Assembly: GCF_009811415.1 (NCBI RefSeq)
Contig: NZ_BLIG01000046.1
Span: forward strand, 59,485 to 123,484
From: Alteromonas sp. KUL106
GTDB lineage: Bacteria; Pseudomonadota; Gammaproteobacteria; Enterobacterales; Alteromonadaceae
DNA: 64,000 nt
Reading direction: 5' to 3'
A model generated the notes under the pieces. The model was not told where the DNA came from. It saw nothing but the letters and a program-made list of their open reading frames with translations, and ran no database searches. Below, one piece after another: positions 32,299 to 40,789 of the stretch. The stretch's first letter is position 1. Each line of letters opens with the position of its first letter. Both the position numbers and the translations under genes were made by a program.

Positions 32299-35200
32299 AT
32301 GGTTTTTGGTTGGGTCACACTTGCTGTTCTCTATCTCTTCTTGCTGTTTTCACTCGCGAGTTGGGGAGAGAAAAACTCGCCCACCGCCCGAGCGCTTACG
32401 TCTCACCCTGCGATTTATTCATTAGCCTTAGCCATATACTGCACCGCGTGGACGTTCTTCGGTATGGTAGGTCAAGCAAGCAGAGACACGTGGATTTATC
32501 TTCCAATCATGCTGGGGCCTATTCTTGTCTATACCTTAGGTTACAAGTTTATTTATAAGCTCACCTTCGTCAGCAAGAAGCAACACATTACTACCATTTC
32601 TGATTTCATTGCCTCGCGCTACGGCAAACGCCAAACTGTTGCGCTTGTGGTTACACTTATCGCGCTACTTGCCACTATTCCCTACATTGCGCTTCAGCTA
32701 AAAGCGGTGGGCGCCACCTTTCAGCTACTCACACAACAACCTCATAGCAACGGCATTATCATTACTGCAACCGGTTTTATCGCGGCTTTCGCCATTTATT
32801 TTGGTACGCGGCAGACAGATGTCACCGAGTACCGCCGTGGTCTAATGCTCGCAATTGCTTTTGAATCGACCATTAAATTGTTGGCGCTGGTGCTTGTTGC
32901 ATTCGTTGGTTACAGTACCTGGAAACGCTCACAGTCTGGGCCGTTTTTCGAAAGCTTCACTAACGAAATCGCGCTGGCCCAATTTGGTTCGTTTAGCTTC
33001 ATTGCACAGACGATTATGGCTGCCGCCGCTATTGTCTGTTTACCTAGGCAGTTTCACGTTGCGATTATCGATAACTTAAGCTTGGGGCACTTAAAAACGG
33101 CACGCTGGCTCTTCCCCTTATACCTCGCCATAATTTCTGCGGTGATCCCGGTTATTGCCATTGCCGGTAAATCAATTTTTGCTGAACAAGGCATAGAGCC
33201 TGACTCGTATGTCCTGTCATTAGCGATGTTTTCTGAATCAGTCTTGCTCCAGGTCATTGTATTTGTGGGCGGGCTTTCTGCGGCTACGGCCATGATTATC
33301 GTAGCAACGTTAACACTCAGCACCATGTTAACCAACGATGTGATTTTGCCTCGCATTTTGGCGTTTACTGGAAGTACTGACGACAAAAAAGACGTCTCGA
33401 AAAAAATTCGCGTAATCCGCAGAGTTGTCATTGCCTTTATCTTGCTGATGGCATTTTTGTACCACCAGCAGATGACAAGTAGTCGTTCGCTTCACTCTAT
33501 TGGCTTAATTGCATTCTCTTTGGTTATACAGCTCATGCCCGCCATTGTTGGCGGGCTCTACTGGAAGCGAGCTCATGCTCACGGGGTGTATGCTGGGCTG
33601 ATGGTTGGGTTGGTTATCTGGGTGCTATGGCTGGTACTTCCCATTGTCAGCGAACAAGTTTCCCAGATGGAGCAAAATGAACTTATTAGCCAAGGTGCTA
33701 TGATTAGCTTGGCGGCAAACAGCATTGTCTACGTACTCTTTTCACACTTTGCGCCCCAACGTCTTATCGACCGTATACAAGCTGAAGCCTTTGTTTCTCC
33801 GGCCATATCCAACAACAATACGGTTAAAACGCAAGCCACGAGTGTAACCGTATCAGACCTTGTCACCCTACTCTCGACGTTTATGGGCACGGGTCGTTGT
33901 GAACAATTGCTTGGACAATACCAGCAGTTAAATCATTGCCATTTAAAACACGAAAATACCCCAGACGAGTCGTTTTTATCTTTTTGTGAGCGCGCTCTGG
34001 GAGGAGTTATAGGGGCATCAAGTGCCAAAGTGCTACTGGACAGCGCCCTGCGTGGTAAAAAAATGGACTTTACTGAAGTGATCAACTTCTTTGACGACAC
34101 TACGCAAGCCATGCAATTTAACATGACTGCGCTCTTAACATCGCTTGAAAATATGGACCAGGGCATTAGCGTTGTTGATAAACACCTGAATCTGGTGGCA
34201 TGGAACAAGCGATATGCCAATCTGTATACCTACCCGGATAACTTACTCGCTGTCGGCACCCCCATTGAAAAACTCATTCGTTACAACGCCTCTCAGGGGG
34301 AGTTTGGTACCGATAATGTGGATGGCGAAGTTGAAAAGCGCCTTGGCCATTTGCGCTCAGGCATGCCCCACCGCTTTACCCGTCAACGCAAAGACGGCCG
34401 AGTTATTGAAATGGTGGGCAACCCACTACCCGGTGGGGGCTTCGTAACCAGTTTCAACGATATAACCGGGCACGTCGAAATACAGCAAGCGCTTGAAGAG
34501 TCAAACATTGACCTTGAGGCTCGGATCAAAAAACGTACCGAAGAAGTGCATTCTATCAACGCTGAATTGCGTCTTGAAATTGAGCGACGCTCGGAAGCAG
34601 AAAAAGAACTCATAAGAGCAAGAAAAGCGGCTGAAGATGCAAACGCAAGTAAAACGCGCTTTCTTGCTTTGGCCAGTCATGACGTGTTGCAACCACTGAA
34701 TGCAGCCAAACTTTATGTGAGCGCACTAGAAGAGCAAGACCTCTCAGAATCAGCCCACGCCATTATTAAAAAACTTGGGCACAGCGTTACCTCAAGCGAG
34801 ACGCTTATTGGGACTCTCTTAGATATTGCCCGCTTAGATCAAGGTGAAATGAAGCCCGATTTTGAATCTATTGATGTTCGCGATCTTCTTTCTCCTCTTG
34901 TGGATGAAATGGCTATGGGCGCAAAAGAAAAAGGATTGGGTTTTAAAGCAGTCATACGCCCTTGCTGGGTAAGAGCAGATAAAACGTACCTTTATCGAAT
35001 AACACAAAACTTGCTGTCAAATGCGGTGAAATACACAGAAAAAGGAAGAGTGCTGTTCGTTGTTAAACCCATTAAGAACACCGTTCACTTTAAAATACTC
35101 GATACCGGAATTGGGATATCCAGTGATAAAAAAGACAGTATTTTCGGTGATTTCTTCCGCGCCAACGAGAGTAAAGAGCACGGTATCGGGCTTGGCTTGG

Positions 35201-35742
35201 GCGTAGTACGCCGATTAAGTTTACAGCTAAATAGCGATATAAAAGTAACGTCGCAAATAGGTAAAGGTAGCTGTTTCACGTTTACTCTTGAGAAAGCTGA
35301 ATCTAAAGAAGTGTTAAACGAGGCAACCAAACCGCGATCTACCACGTTTACTGGCATGGATGTCCTGTGCGTGGACGACCAAAGAGAAAATCTAGATGCG
35401 ATGCAAACGCTTTTGCAGAAGTGGGGAATTAATGTGGTACTGGCGAACAACTGGGAGGACGCCCTAAAAATATGTGAGACCATTCAGCCTCAAATTTTAC
35501 TAATGGACTATCAACTCAGTCACGACATGGAAAAAAATGGCTTGGCACTTATTGAAGAAATTAGACATAGGTTAAACATTGTGATGCCGGCGGCTTTAAT
35601 CACCGCCACGCCGGATGAAAGCTTGGTAACACAATGCAAAGCGCAGGGCGTTAATTTCTTAGCGAAACCGCTTAAGCCCGCAAAGTTACGGGCCTTGCTT
35701 CAGAGTATGACACGCTATATCAGGGAAGCGAAAAACGTGTAG
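32299..35742 (+). CDS. crbS: CrbS-type hybrid sensor kinase with SLC5 transporter domain
   Basis: A 1147-residue sensor of the acetate switch. Residues 1-490 form an SLC5/SSS symporter-like domain of about 13 helices. About 505-590 fit the STAC linker seen in CbrA/CrbS. A PAS domain (about 610-720, LDKGIS-like MDQGISVVDKHLN) and a coiled coil follow. The HisKA domain has the phospho-histidine in ALASHDVLQPLNA near 794, then HATPase (NLLSNAVKYTEKG, GLGLGVVRR). A receiver domain at the end has Asp in ILLMDYQLS. AAAGGA precedes the ATG. In Vibrio, CrbS acts with CrbR to switch on acs; here crbR is 4.4 kb away. Confidence 0.9.
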   Translation: MVFGWVTLAVLYLFLLFSLASWGEKNSPTARALTSHPAIYSLALAIYCTAWTFFGMVGQASRDTWIYLPIMLGPILVYTLGYKFIYKLTFVSKKQHITTISDFIASRYGKRQTVALVVTLIALLATIPYIALQLKAVGATFQLLTQQPHSNGIIITATGFIAAFAIYFGTRQTDVTEYRRGLMLAIAFESTIKLLALVLVAFVGYSTWKRSQSGPFFESFTNEIALAQFGSFSFIAQTIMAAAAIVCLPRQFHVAIIDNLSLGHLKTARWLFPLYLAIISAVIPVIAIAGKSIFAEQGIEPDSYVLSLAMFSESVLLQVIVFVGGLSAATAMIIVATLTLSTMLTNDVILPRILAFTGSTDDKKDVSKKIRVIRRVVIAFILLMAFLYHQQMTSSRSLHSIGLIAFSLVIQLMPAIVGGLYWKRAHAHGVYAGLMVGLVIWVLWLVLPIVSEQVSQMEQNELISQGAMISLAANSIVYVLFSHFAPQRLIDRIQAEAFVSPAISNNNTVKTQATSVTVSDLVTLLSTFMGTGRCEQLLGQYQQLNHCHLKHENTPDESFLSFCERALGGVIGASSAKVLLDSALRGKKMDFTEVINFFDDTTQAMQFNMTALLTSLENMDQGISVVDKHLNLVAWNKRYANLYTYPDNLLAVGTPIEKLIRYNASQGEFGTDNVDGEVEKRLGHLRSGMPHRFTRQRKDGRVIEMVGNPLPGGGFVTSFNDITGHVEIQQALEESNIDLEARIKKRTEEVHSINAELRLEIERRSEAEKELIRARKAAEDANASKTRFLALASHDVLQPLNAAKLYVSALEEQDLSESAHAIIKKLGHSVTSSETLIGTLLDIARLDQGEMKPDFESIDVRDLLSPLVDEMAMGAKEKGLGFKAVIRPCWVRADKTYLYRITQNLLSNAVKYTEKGRVLFVVKPIKNTVHFKILDTGIGISSDKKDSIFGDFFRANESKEHGIGLGLGVVRRLSLQLNSDIKVTSQIGKGSCFTFTLEKAESKEVLNEATKPRSTTFTGMDVLCVDDQRENLDAMQTLLQKWGINVVLANNWEDALKICETIQPQILLMDYQLSHDMEKNGLALIEEIRHRLNIVMPAALITATPDESLVTQCKAQGVNFLAKPLKPAKLRALLQSMTRYIREAKNV

Positions 35743-35787
35743 CGCCAGTTTGCTTCATGCCCAATTATTTTCAAAGGCATAAGCCGA

Positions 35788-36414
35788 CTAGAGCAGCTCC
35801 TCGTGGGGTTTGCTTCCGTCGGTTTTCGCCGCAGAGGCTTCAACACTCGTTTTCGCCACGACTTTCCCCATAGAACCCCATTTTTGTTTAGGGTTTAGCA
35901 ACACAGGTCGAGTCAGAATTAAATTGTTTGGGTACATCAAGGTTTCACGGTCTGTGGTGACTAATCGGGTGCTGAAAGGCCCTAAATCAGCGATTACCCC
36001 TTCAATATAGTTATCGCCGTCGAGAATACGTACATAGTTCCCTCTGCGATACGCCACATTGGTAAGTAGTATAAAGTACGCGGTGATGTTACTGATAAGC
36101 GACCAGCTTGCGAAGAGTGCGACGCCAGTTACGGTGATAATAGACGTTGAAAGCACTAAGAGACCTGAGAAATCAATGCCCCATGCAAGCAACAGTAAGG
36201 CCACGGTTGCTGTGGCAACAATAACGCGTGCGGCGAATAACCCCTTTAGCGCACTGCTGGATTTAAGCTTGGACTTTTCAATATTGGTTTCCAATTTTGG
36301 CAATAGCTTTCGAGACAATGCCAAATAAAACAGCAAAGCCAAACCACTCCACACGACATTTGACTGGTACTGAGTCAACCACGCCAAAAACGTATGCCAC
36401 CACTCATTCATCAA
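35788..36414 (-). CDS. Small MscS-type mechanosensitive channel
   Basis: A 208-residue inner-membrane protein with about four transmembrane helices, followed by a short beta domain (RRGNYVRILDGDNYIEGVI...TLMYPNNLI) typical of MscS channels. It lacks the large cytoplasmic alpha/beta cage of E. coli MscS, so it is one of the short forms. The helix ARVIVATATVALLLLAWG and the following VTGVALFASWSLISN correspond to the pore-lining region. Convergent with crbS. Confidence 0.85.
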   Translation of the reverse strand: MMNEWWHTFLAWLTQYQSNVVWSGLALLFYLALSRKLLPKLETNIEKSKLKSSSALKGLFAARVIVATATVALLLLAWGIDFSGLLVLSTSIITVTGVALFASWSLISNITAYFILLTNVAYRRGNYVRILDGDNYIEGVIADLGPFSTRLVTTDRETLMYPNNLILTRPVLLNPKQKWGSMGKVVAKTSVEASAAKTDGSKPHEELL

Positions 36415-36683
36415 TCTGAATCCTCACTCATTTACAATTTCACCACACTTAACCTGCGGGCTTTTGCAAACAATCGCCCACGCTCGCTAATGCTAACGTG
36501 AATAAGAGACAAGTTCATGCATTAAAAGCAATCGCCACAACAAGAAATATTCGTAAGACTCTCTTTACTACATAAATTACTATGCGCGCAAAAATGACTT
36601 GTCTAATTCATATTCGCGTTCTAACGTGTTAAAAGACATGTCGATTAAACGACAAAACAAATTCAAACTACAGGCTTTTTATA

Positions 36684-37589
36684 ATGCGCATCGCAATACT
36701 TTCCAGAAATCCACGTCTTTACTCTACGTCTCGCTTAGTCGAAGCCGGGCAGGCTCGCGGGCATGAAGTTGACGTTATCGACACCATGCATTGCTACATG
36801 GATATCACAAGTGCGCGCCCCTCTGTACGATATCACGGAAAAAAACTTCCTTATTACGATGCTGTAATTCCTCGAATCGGCGCTTCAGTTAGCTTTTATG
36901 GCACATCGGTCGTGCGTCAATTTGAAATGATGGGCACTTACAGCCTTAACGAATCTGTTGCAATAAGTCGCTCAAGAGACAAGCTTCGCTCGTTGCAACT
37001 GCTCTCGCGCAAAGGCATTGGCATGCCTAGAACGGGCTTTGCTCACCATCCTGACAAAATTGATGATGTTATCAAGACCGTAGGCGGTGCCCCCGTAGTG
37101 ATAAAACTACTTGAAGGCACGCAGGGAATCGGTGTTGTACTCGCCGATACACAAAAGGCTGCCGAGTCCATCATTGAAGCTTTCATGGGGTTAAATGCCA
37201 GCATACTGGTACAAGAGTTCATAAAAGAAGCAGGCGGCGCCGATATTCGCTGCTTTGTGGTTGGCGGGAAGGTTGTAGCTGCCATGAAGCGCCAAGCAGC
37301 ACCGGGTGAATTCCGGTCTAACCTACATCGCGGGGGGCAGGCAAGTGTGGTCCGTTTAAGCCCAGCTGAACGTAAAACAGCAGTAGATGCGGCTAAAACC
37401 ATGGGACTTAACTGTTGTGGCGTGGACATTTTGCGCTCAAATAATGGTCCAGTTGTGATGGAAGTAAACTCCTCTCCCGGCTTAGAAGGCATCGAGAAGG
37501 CCACCCACAAAGATGTAGCAAGTATGATCATCGAGTTTATCGAAAAAAGCGCTGAGCCGCATAAAACAAAAACCCGTGGCAGAGGCTAG
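36684..37589 (+). CDS. rimK: RimK, ATP-grasp glutamate ligase for ribosomal protein S6
   Basis: A 301-residue ATP-grasp enzyme that adds glutamates to the C-terminus of ribosomal protein S6. Seen: the N-terminal MRIAILSRNPRLYSTSRLVE, the ATP-grasp strands VVIKLLEGTQGIGVVLADT, the metal site VDILRSNNGPVVMEVNSSPGL (MEVN), and QEFIKEAGGADIRCFVVGG. Length matches E. coli RimK (300). The next two genes encode an M14 peptidase and a RimB-like protease, so the cluster probably builds and trims polyglutamate tails. Confidence 0.96.
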   Translation: MRIAILSRNPRLYSTSRLVEAGQARGHEVDVIDTMHCYMDITSARPSVRYHGKKLPYYDAVIPRIGASVSFYGTSVVRQFEMMGTYSLNESVAISRSRDKLRSLQLLSRKGIGMPRTGFAHHPDKIDDVIKTVGGAPVVIKLLEGTQGIGVVLADTQKAAESIIEAFMGLNASILVQEFIKEAGGADIRCFVVGGKVVAAMKRQAAPGEFRSNLHRGGQASVVRLSPAERKTAVDAAKTMGLNCCGVDILRSNNGPVVMEVNSSPGLEGIEKATHKDVASMIIEFIEKSAEPHKTKTRGRG

Positions 37590-37635
37590 TCCCTTTAACC
37601 GTTGCTACACTGAAACCTAGATATGGGAAACGTTA

Positions 37636-38667
37636 GTGGTAAATAATGTTTTAACAATTGGGGGTGAGAAAATTGCTCCTGGCGAAACGAAAAAGATTGA
37701 GCTAGAAATGCCGCCGTTATACACGGCGACCAATATGAGCATACCTGTTTACGTTAAACGGGGAAAACGGCCAGGCCCAACTCTGTTTGTCAGCGCAGCT
37801 ATTCACGGTGATGAGCTAAATGGGATAGAAATTGTGGGCCGACTCATCCGCTCAAAAGCGATTGAACGTTTAAGAGGGACACTTATTGCTGTTCCCATGG
37901 TTAATGTTTACGGTGTACTCAACCAATCTCGTTATTTACCTGACAGACGGGACCTGAACCGCAGTTTCCCGGGTAGTAAAAAGGGCTCATTGGCGGGGCG
38001 CTTGGCGAATTTATTTTTCAAGGAAGTCGTGAGTAAATGCGACGTGGGCATTGACCTGCATACAGGTGCCATTCACAGAAGTAACCTGCCTCAAATTCGC
38101 GCAGATTTAGACGACGAAGAAGTACTTGAAATGGCAAAAGCATTTGGTGTTCCTGTCTTATTAAATGCAGAGCTACGAGATGGATCTTTGCGAGAGGCGG
38201 CAAGCGAAAGCGGCGTTAAAATATTACTTTACGAAGCAGGGCAAGCATTACGCTACGACGAGTTTTCTATTCGTGCAGGCGTAAGAGGTATCATAAACAC
38301 CATGCGCCACTTAGGTATGCTCAATAAAAGCCGAACTAAAGGGCATAACATTGAGCGCTTTATTGCCAGACAAAGTGGCTGGGTTCGCGCGCCTGAGAGT
38401 GGCTTTGTGACACATTTGGCACAGTTGGGCGATCATGTTGCGAAAGGCGATAAGCTGGCCATTATTGCTGACCCGTTTGGCAATTATTTGGACAGTTTAG
38501 AGAGCCCAGCAGAGGGCGTTGTGATTGGCAAACAGAACATACCGCTTACGCAAGAAGGCGAAGCGGTTTATCACATTGCATATTTTTCAGAGCCAGACAC
38601 GGTCGCAGAACACGTAGAACTATTACAGGATAATTTATTGCCACCAGAGCAGACCCCTATTTTATAA
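37636..38667 (+). CDS. M14-family succinylglutamate desuccinylase / aspartoacylase-like protein
   Basis: A 343-residue zinc hydrolase, starting at GTG 37636. Zinc ligands: His and Glu in AIHGDELNGIE, and His in IDLHTGAIH. NRSFPG is the family's third motif. The C-terminal 90 residues (SGWVRAPESGFVTHLAQLGD...) look like a lipoyl/biotinyl-type barrel, common in these aspartoacylase-like proteins. Between rimK (46 bases) and the RimB-like gene (17 bases), so a role in glutamate-tail removal or a related amide hydrolysis is inferred. Confidence 0.9.
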   Translation: MVNNVLTIGGEKIAPGETKKIELEMPPLYTATNMSIPVYVKRGKRPGPTLFVSAAIHGDELNGIEIVGRLIRSKAIERLRGTLIAVPMVNVYGVLNQSRYLPDRRDLNRSFPGSKKGSLAGRLANLFFKEVVSKCDVGIDLHTGAIHRSNLPQIRADLDDEEVLEMAKAFGVPVLLNAELRDGSLREAASESGVKILLYEAGQALRYDEFSIRAGVRGIINTMRHLGMLNKSRTKGHNIERFIARQSGWVRAPESGFVTHLAQLGDHVAKGDKLAIIADPFGNYLDSLESPAEGVVIGKQNIPLTQEGEAVYHIAYFSEPDTVAEHVELLQDNLLPPEQTPIL

Positions 38668-38684
38668 AATTGGTAGAGAAACTG

Positions 38685-39119
38685 ATGAACAATAAGAAAA
38701 TTGTCGGAGCCGTAGAGCTTTGCGATTTACCAAAGCTTGCAATTACGGACTTAAATGTGCGCGTGGATACGGGAGCGGCAACCTCTTCACTACACGTAGA
38801 TAATATTGAGGAGTTTGAGCAAAACGATGAACTGTGGATTAAGTTTGATATCCATCCTGATATTCACAACGTAGATCGTGTTGTGCGCAGAGAAGCCCGT
38901 GTAGAAGGTCAGAAGCGAGTAAAAAGCTCAACAGCGACACGTGAGAGGCGCTATGTGATAATTACGCCTATAATCATGGATGGGTATCAGTGGGATATTC
39001 AGTTAACGCTTACCGATCGGTCAGAAATGACGTACCTCATGCTTCTGGGCCGCGAAGCGATGAGCGGACAATTTATTGTGGACCCGGAATATGACTTTCT
39101 GCTTACGGGGAAAGATTAA
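38685..39119 (+). CDS. rimB: RimB-like retropepsin-type protease ("ATP-dependent zinc protease" family)
   Basis: I prefer ATG 38685 (144 residues) over an in-frame TTG at 38670. The motif VRVDTGAATSSLHVDNI is the aspartic-protease-like active site of this family, and LLGREAM near the end is the second conserved block. In Pseudomonas, RimB is a protease encoded with RimK that trims glutamates added to S6. Family databases label it a zinc protease, but the DTGA motif argues for a retropepsin-like fold. Last gene of the rimK unit. Confidence 0.85.
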   Translation: MNNKKIVGAVELCDLPKLAITDLNVRVDTGAATSSLHVDNIEEFEQNDELWIKFDIHPDIHNVDRVVRREARVEGQKRVKSSTATRERRYVIITPIIMDGYQWDIQLTLTDRSEMTYLMLLGREAMSGQFIVDPEYDFLLTGKD

Positions 39120-39195
39120 AATAAACGAATTCTAACTTGAGCAATCATGAAGTATCTTCCTAAAAGGCGTGCGTCAATCGCATGAATTAGACTAT

Positions 39196-40167
39196 ATGGA
39201 CGTTAGGGCAAAAAAGCGAGGCATAGTGTTGCTACTGATAAGCGTATTTTCACTTTTCAGTGTTAACGCGGCGGAGCAACTGACTAAAGAAGTGAGCGCA
39301 GACTTACCTCATACTCTAATTCGCTTACCGAATGTCCATCCTGGAAGAGATAGCATTTACGAATATGCCAAGGCTTTACTTAATGAAGCGCTTTTAATAA
39401 CACAACCTCAATACGGTACCTTTAACATTATTGTGAGCGGTCAAGAATCGGCGCAAGAGCGCCAATTACGGAGTCTTGAACACAACTTGTTAGATGTAAC
39501 TTGGAGCGTGACCTCAATTGAGCGCGAACGACAGTTTCTTCCTATTCGCATACCTATAATGGCCGGCCTTTTTGGCAAGCGCGCGCTCTTTATAAAAGAG
39601 GGAGATACGCGTTTTGAACAGGTCAAAACACTTGAAGAACTCAAATCATTTAGAGCAGTTTTAGGCTATGACTGGCCTGACACTAAAATATTCCGCGCTA
39701 ATAACCTTCCGGTTTTAGAAACTACGTACCGCGCCTCTTTTCGTATTGTCTCCGAAGGATTTGCCGACATATTTCCGCGTAGCGTAATGGAAATCCAAGA
39801 AGAATTTGGAGATAAAACGCTGACGCGGGGACTTGCCATTGATGATAACCTCATCATTTCCTACCCCAGCCCCATCTTCTTCTTTGTGAGAAGTGATAAC
39901 AGTGCGTTAGCGAGCCGGATTGCTGAAGGGCTACTGATGATGTTTGAATCAGGAAAGTTTCAGGAACTGCTGCTCTCTCAAGATAGTTTTCGCCAAGGCA
40001 TGTCAATGATGGAAGGGCGTACCGAACTGAATATTGAGAACCCGTTTTTAAGTGAACCTAGTCGTATTGCACTTGAAAAGTTTCTACCCGAATTTATCGC
40101 GACCAAAACGTTGGAGCCCTCCGACGCTAGTGACTCGGTGGCTCCAGTTCTAACTGAGAAGCAATAA
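39196..40167 (+). CDS. Predicted periplasmic protein, solute-binding-like, unknown function
   Basis: Start uncertain: ATG 39196 gives a signal peptide (KKRGIVLLLISVFSLFSVNAA), while a GTG at 39169 adds nine residues. The mature protein of about 300 residues reads as alternating strands and helices with a two-lobe layout like type 2 periplasmic binding proteins (TLEELKSFRAVLGYDWPD, then FFFVRSDNSALASRIAEGL). No transporter genes are next to it. Its last 41 bases overlap the 3' end of crbR on the other strand. I do not recognise a specific family. Confidence 0.65.
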   Translation: MDVRAKKRGIVLLLISVFSLFSVNAAEQLTKEVSADLPHTLIRLPNVHPGRDSIYEYAKALLNEALLITQPQYGTFNIIVSGQESAQERQLRSLEHNLLDVTWSVTSIERERQFLPIRIPIMAGLFGKRALFIKEGDTRFEQVKTLEELKSFRAVLGYDWPDTKIFRANNLPVLETTYRASFRIVSEGFADIFPRSVMEIQEEFGDKTLTRGLAIDDNLIISYPSPIFFFVRSDNSALASRIAEGLLMMFESGKFQELLLSQDSFRQGMSMMEGRTELNIENPFLSEPSRIALEKFLPEFIATKTLEPSDASDSVAPVLTEKQ

Positions 40168-40771
40168 GTACCGCCTGAGTACGGTTATTAATGCCAAGTT
40201 TTTTGAAAATTGCCGTCACGTGCGCTTTCACAGTGGCTTCCGCTATGTCTAAATTGAAACCTATTTGTTTGTTTAACAACCCGTCTCGCATATAGCACAA
40301 CACTTTGTATTGAGAAGGCGTCAATGACGCAACTTTATCGGCGAGCTCAGAGAAAGCCTCATCAACCTCATCGACGTTTTCACTTAGATTATCGGGCAGC
40401 CATATATCACCATCCAAAATGGCTTCTACGGCATTAGCAATATCTTGAGCACTTGCCGTTTTAGGAATAAAGCCCAGCGCGCCAACGCTGATAATTTTCG
40501 AAATCAGCATGGTATCTTCTGTGCCCGAAACCACAGCAACAGGAAGTTCAGGGAAGAGCTTGCGAATATGCAGTAAACCAAACAAATCATTACTGCCCGG
40601 CATATGCAGGTCTAACAACAGCAAGTCGATATCCTCGTTATTGAGAATATCGACTGTCGTCGGTAAATCGCCAGCCTCTTTAAGTGTTAAGGCTGGCAGA
40701 GACAAGGACAAAGCGCCTCTCAGTGCATCGCGATACAGCGGATGATCATCAGCGATCAGAAGAGTTATCAT
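40127..40771 (-). CDS. crbR: CrbR, LuxR-type response regulator of acetate metabolism
   Basis: A 214-residue NarL/FixJ-type regulator. The receiver domain has the phospho-acceptor in LLLLDLHMPGS near residue 54 and Lys in GFIPKTAS. The C-terminal LuxR helix-turn-helix (about 145-205) contains LTPSQYKVLCYMRDGLLNKQ and ATVKAHVTAIFKKLGINNRT. It begins 18 bases after acs on the same strand, so acs and crbR are one operon. CrbR is known in Vibrio and Pseudomonas relatives to activate acs after phosphorylation by CrbS; by position it would here raise its own level as well. Confidence 0.9.
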   Translation of the reverse strand: MITLLIADDHPLYRDALRGALSLSLPALTLKEAGDLPTTVDILNNEDIDLLLLDLHMPGSNDLFGLLHIRKLFPELPVAVVSGTEDTMLISKIISVGALGFIPKTASAQDIANAVEAILDGDIWLPDNLSENVDEVDEAFSELADKVASLTPSQYKVLCYMRDGLLNKQIGFNLDIAEATVKAHVTAIFKKLGINNRTQAVLIASQLELEPPSH

Positions 40772-40789
40772 TGTCTATGTCCTTCGTTC

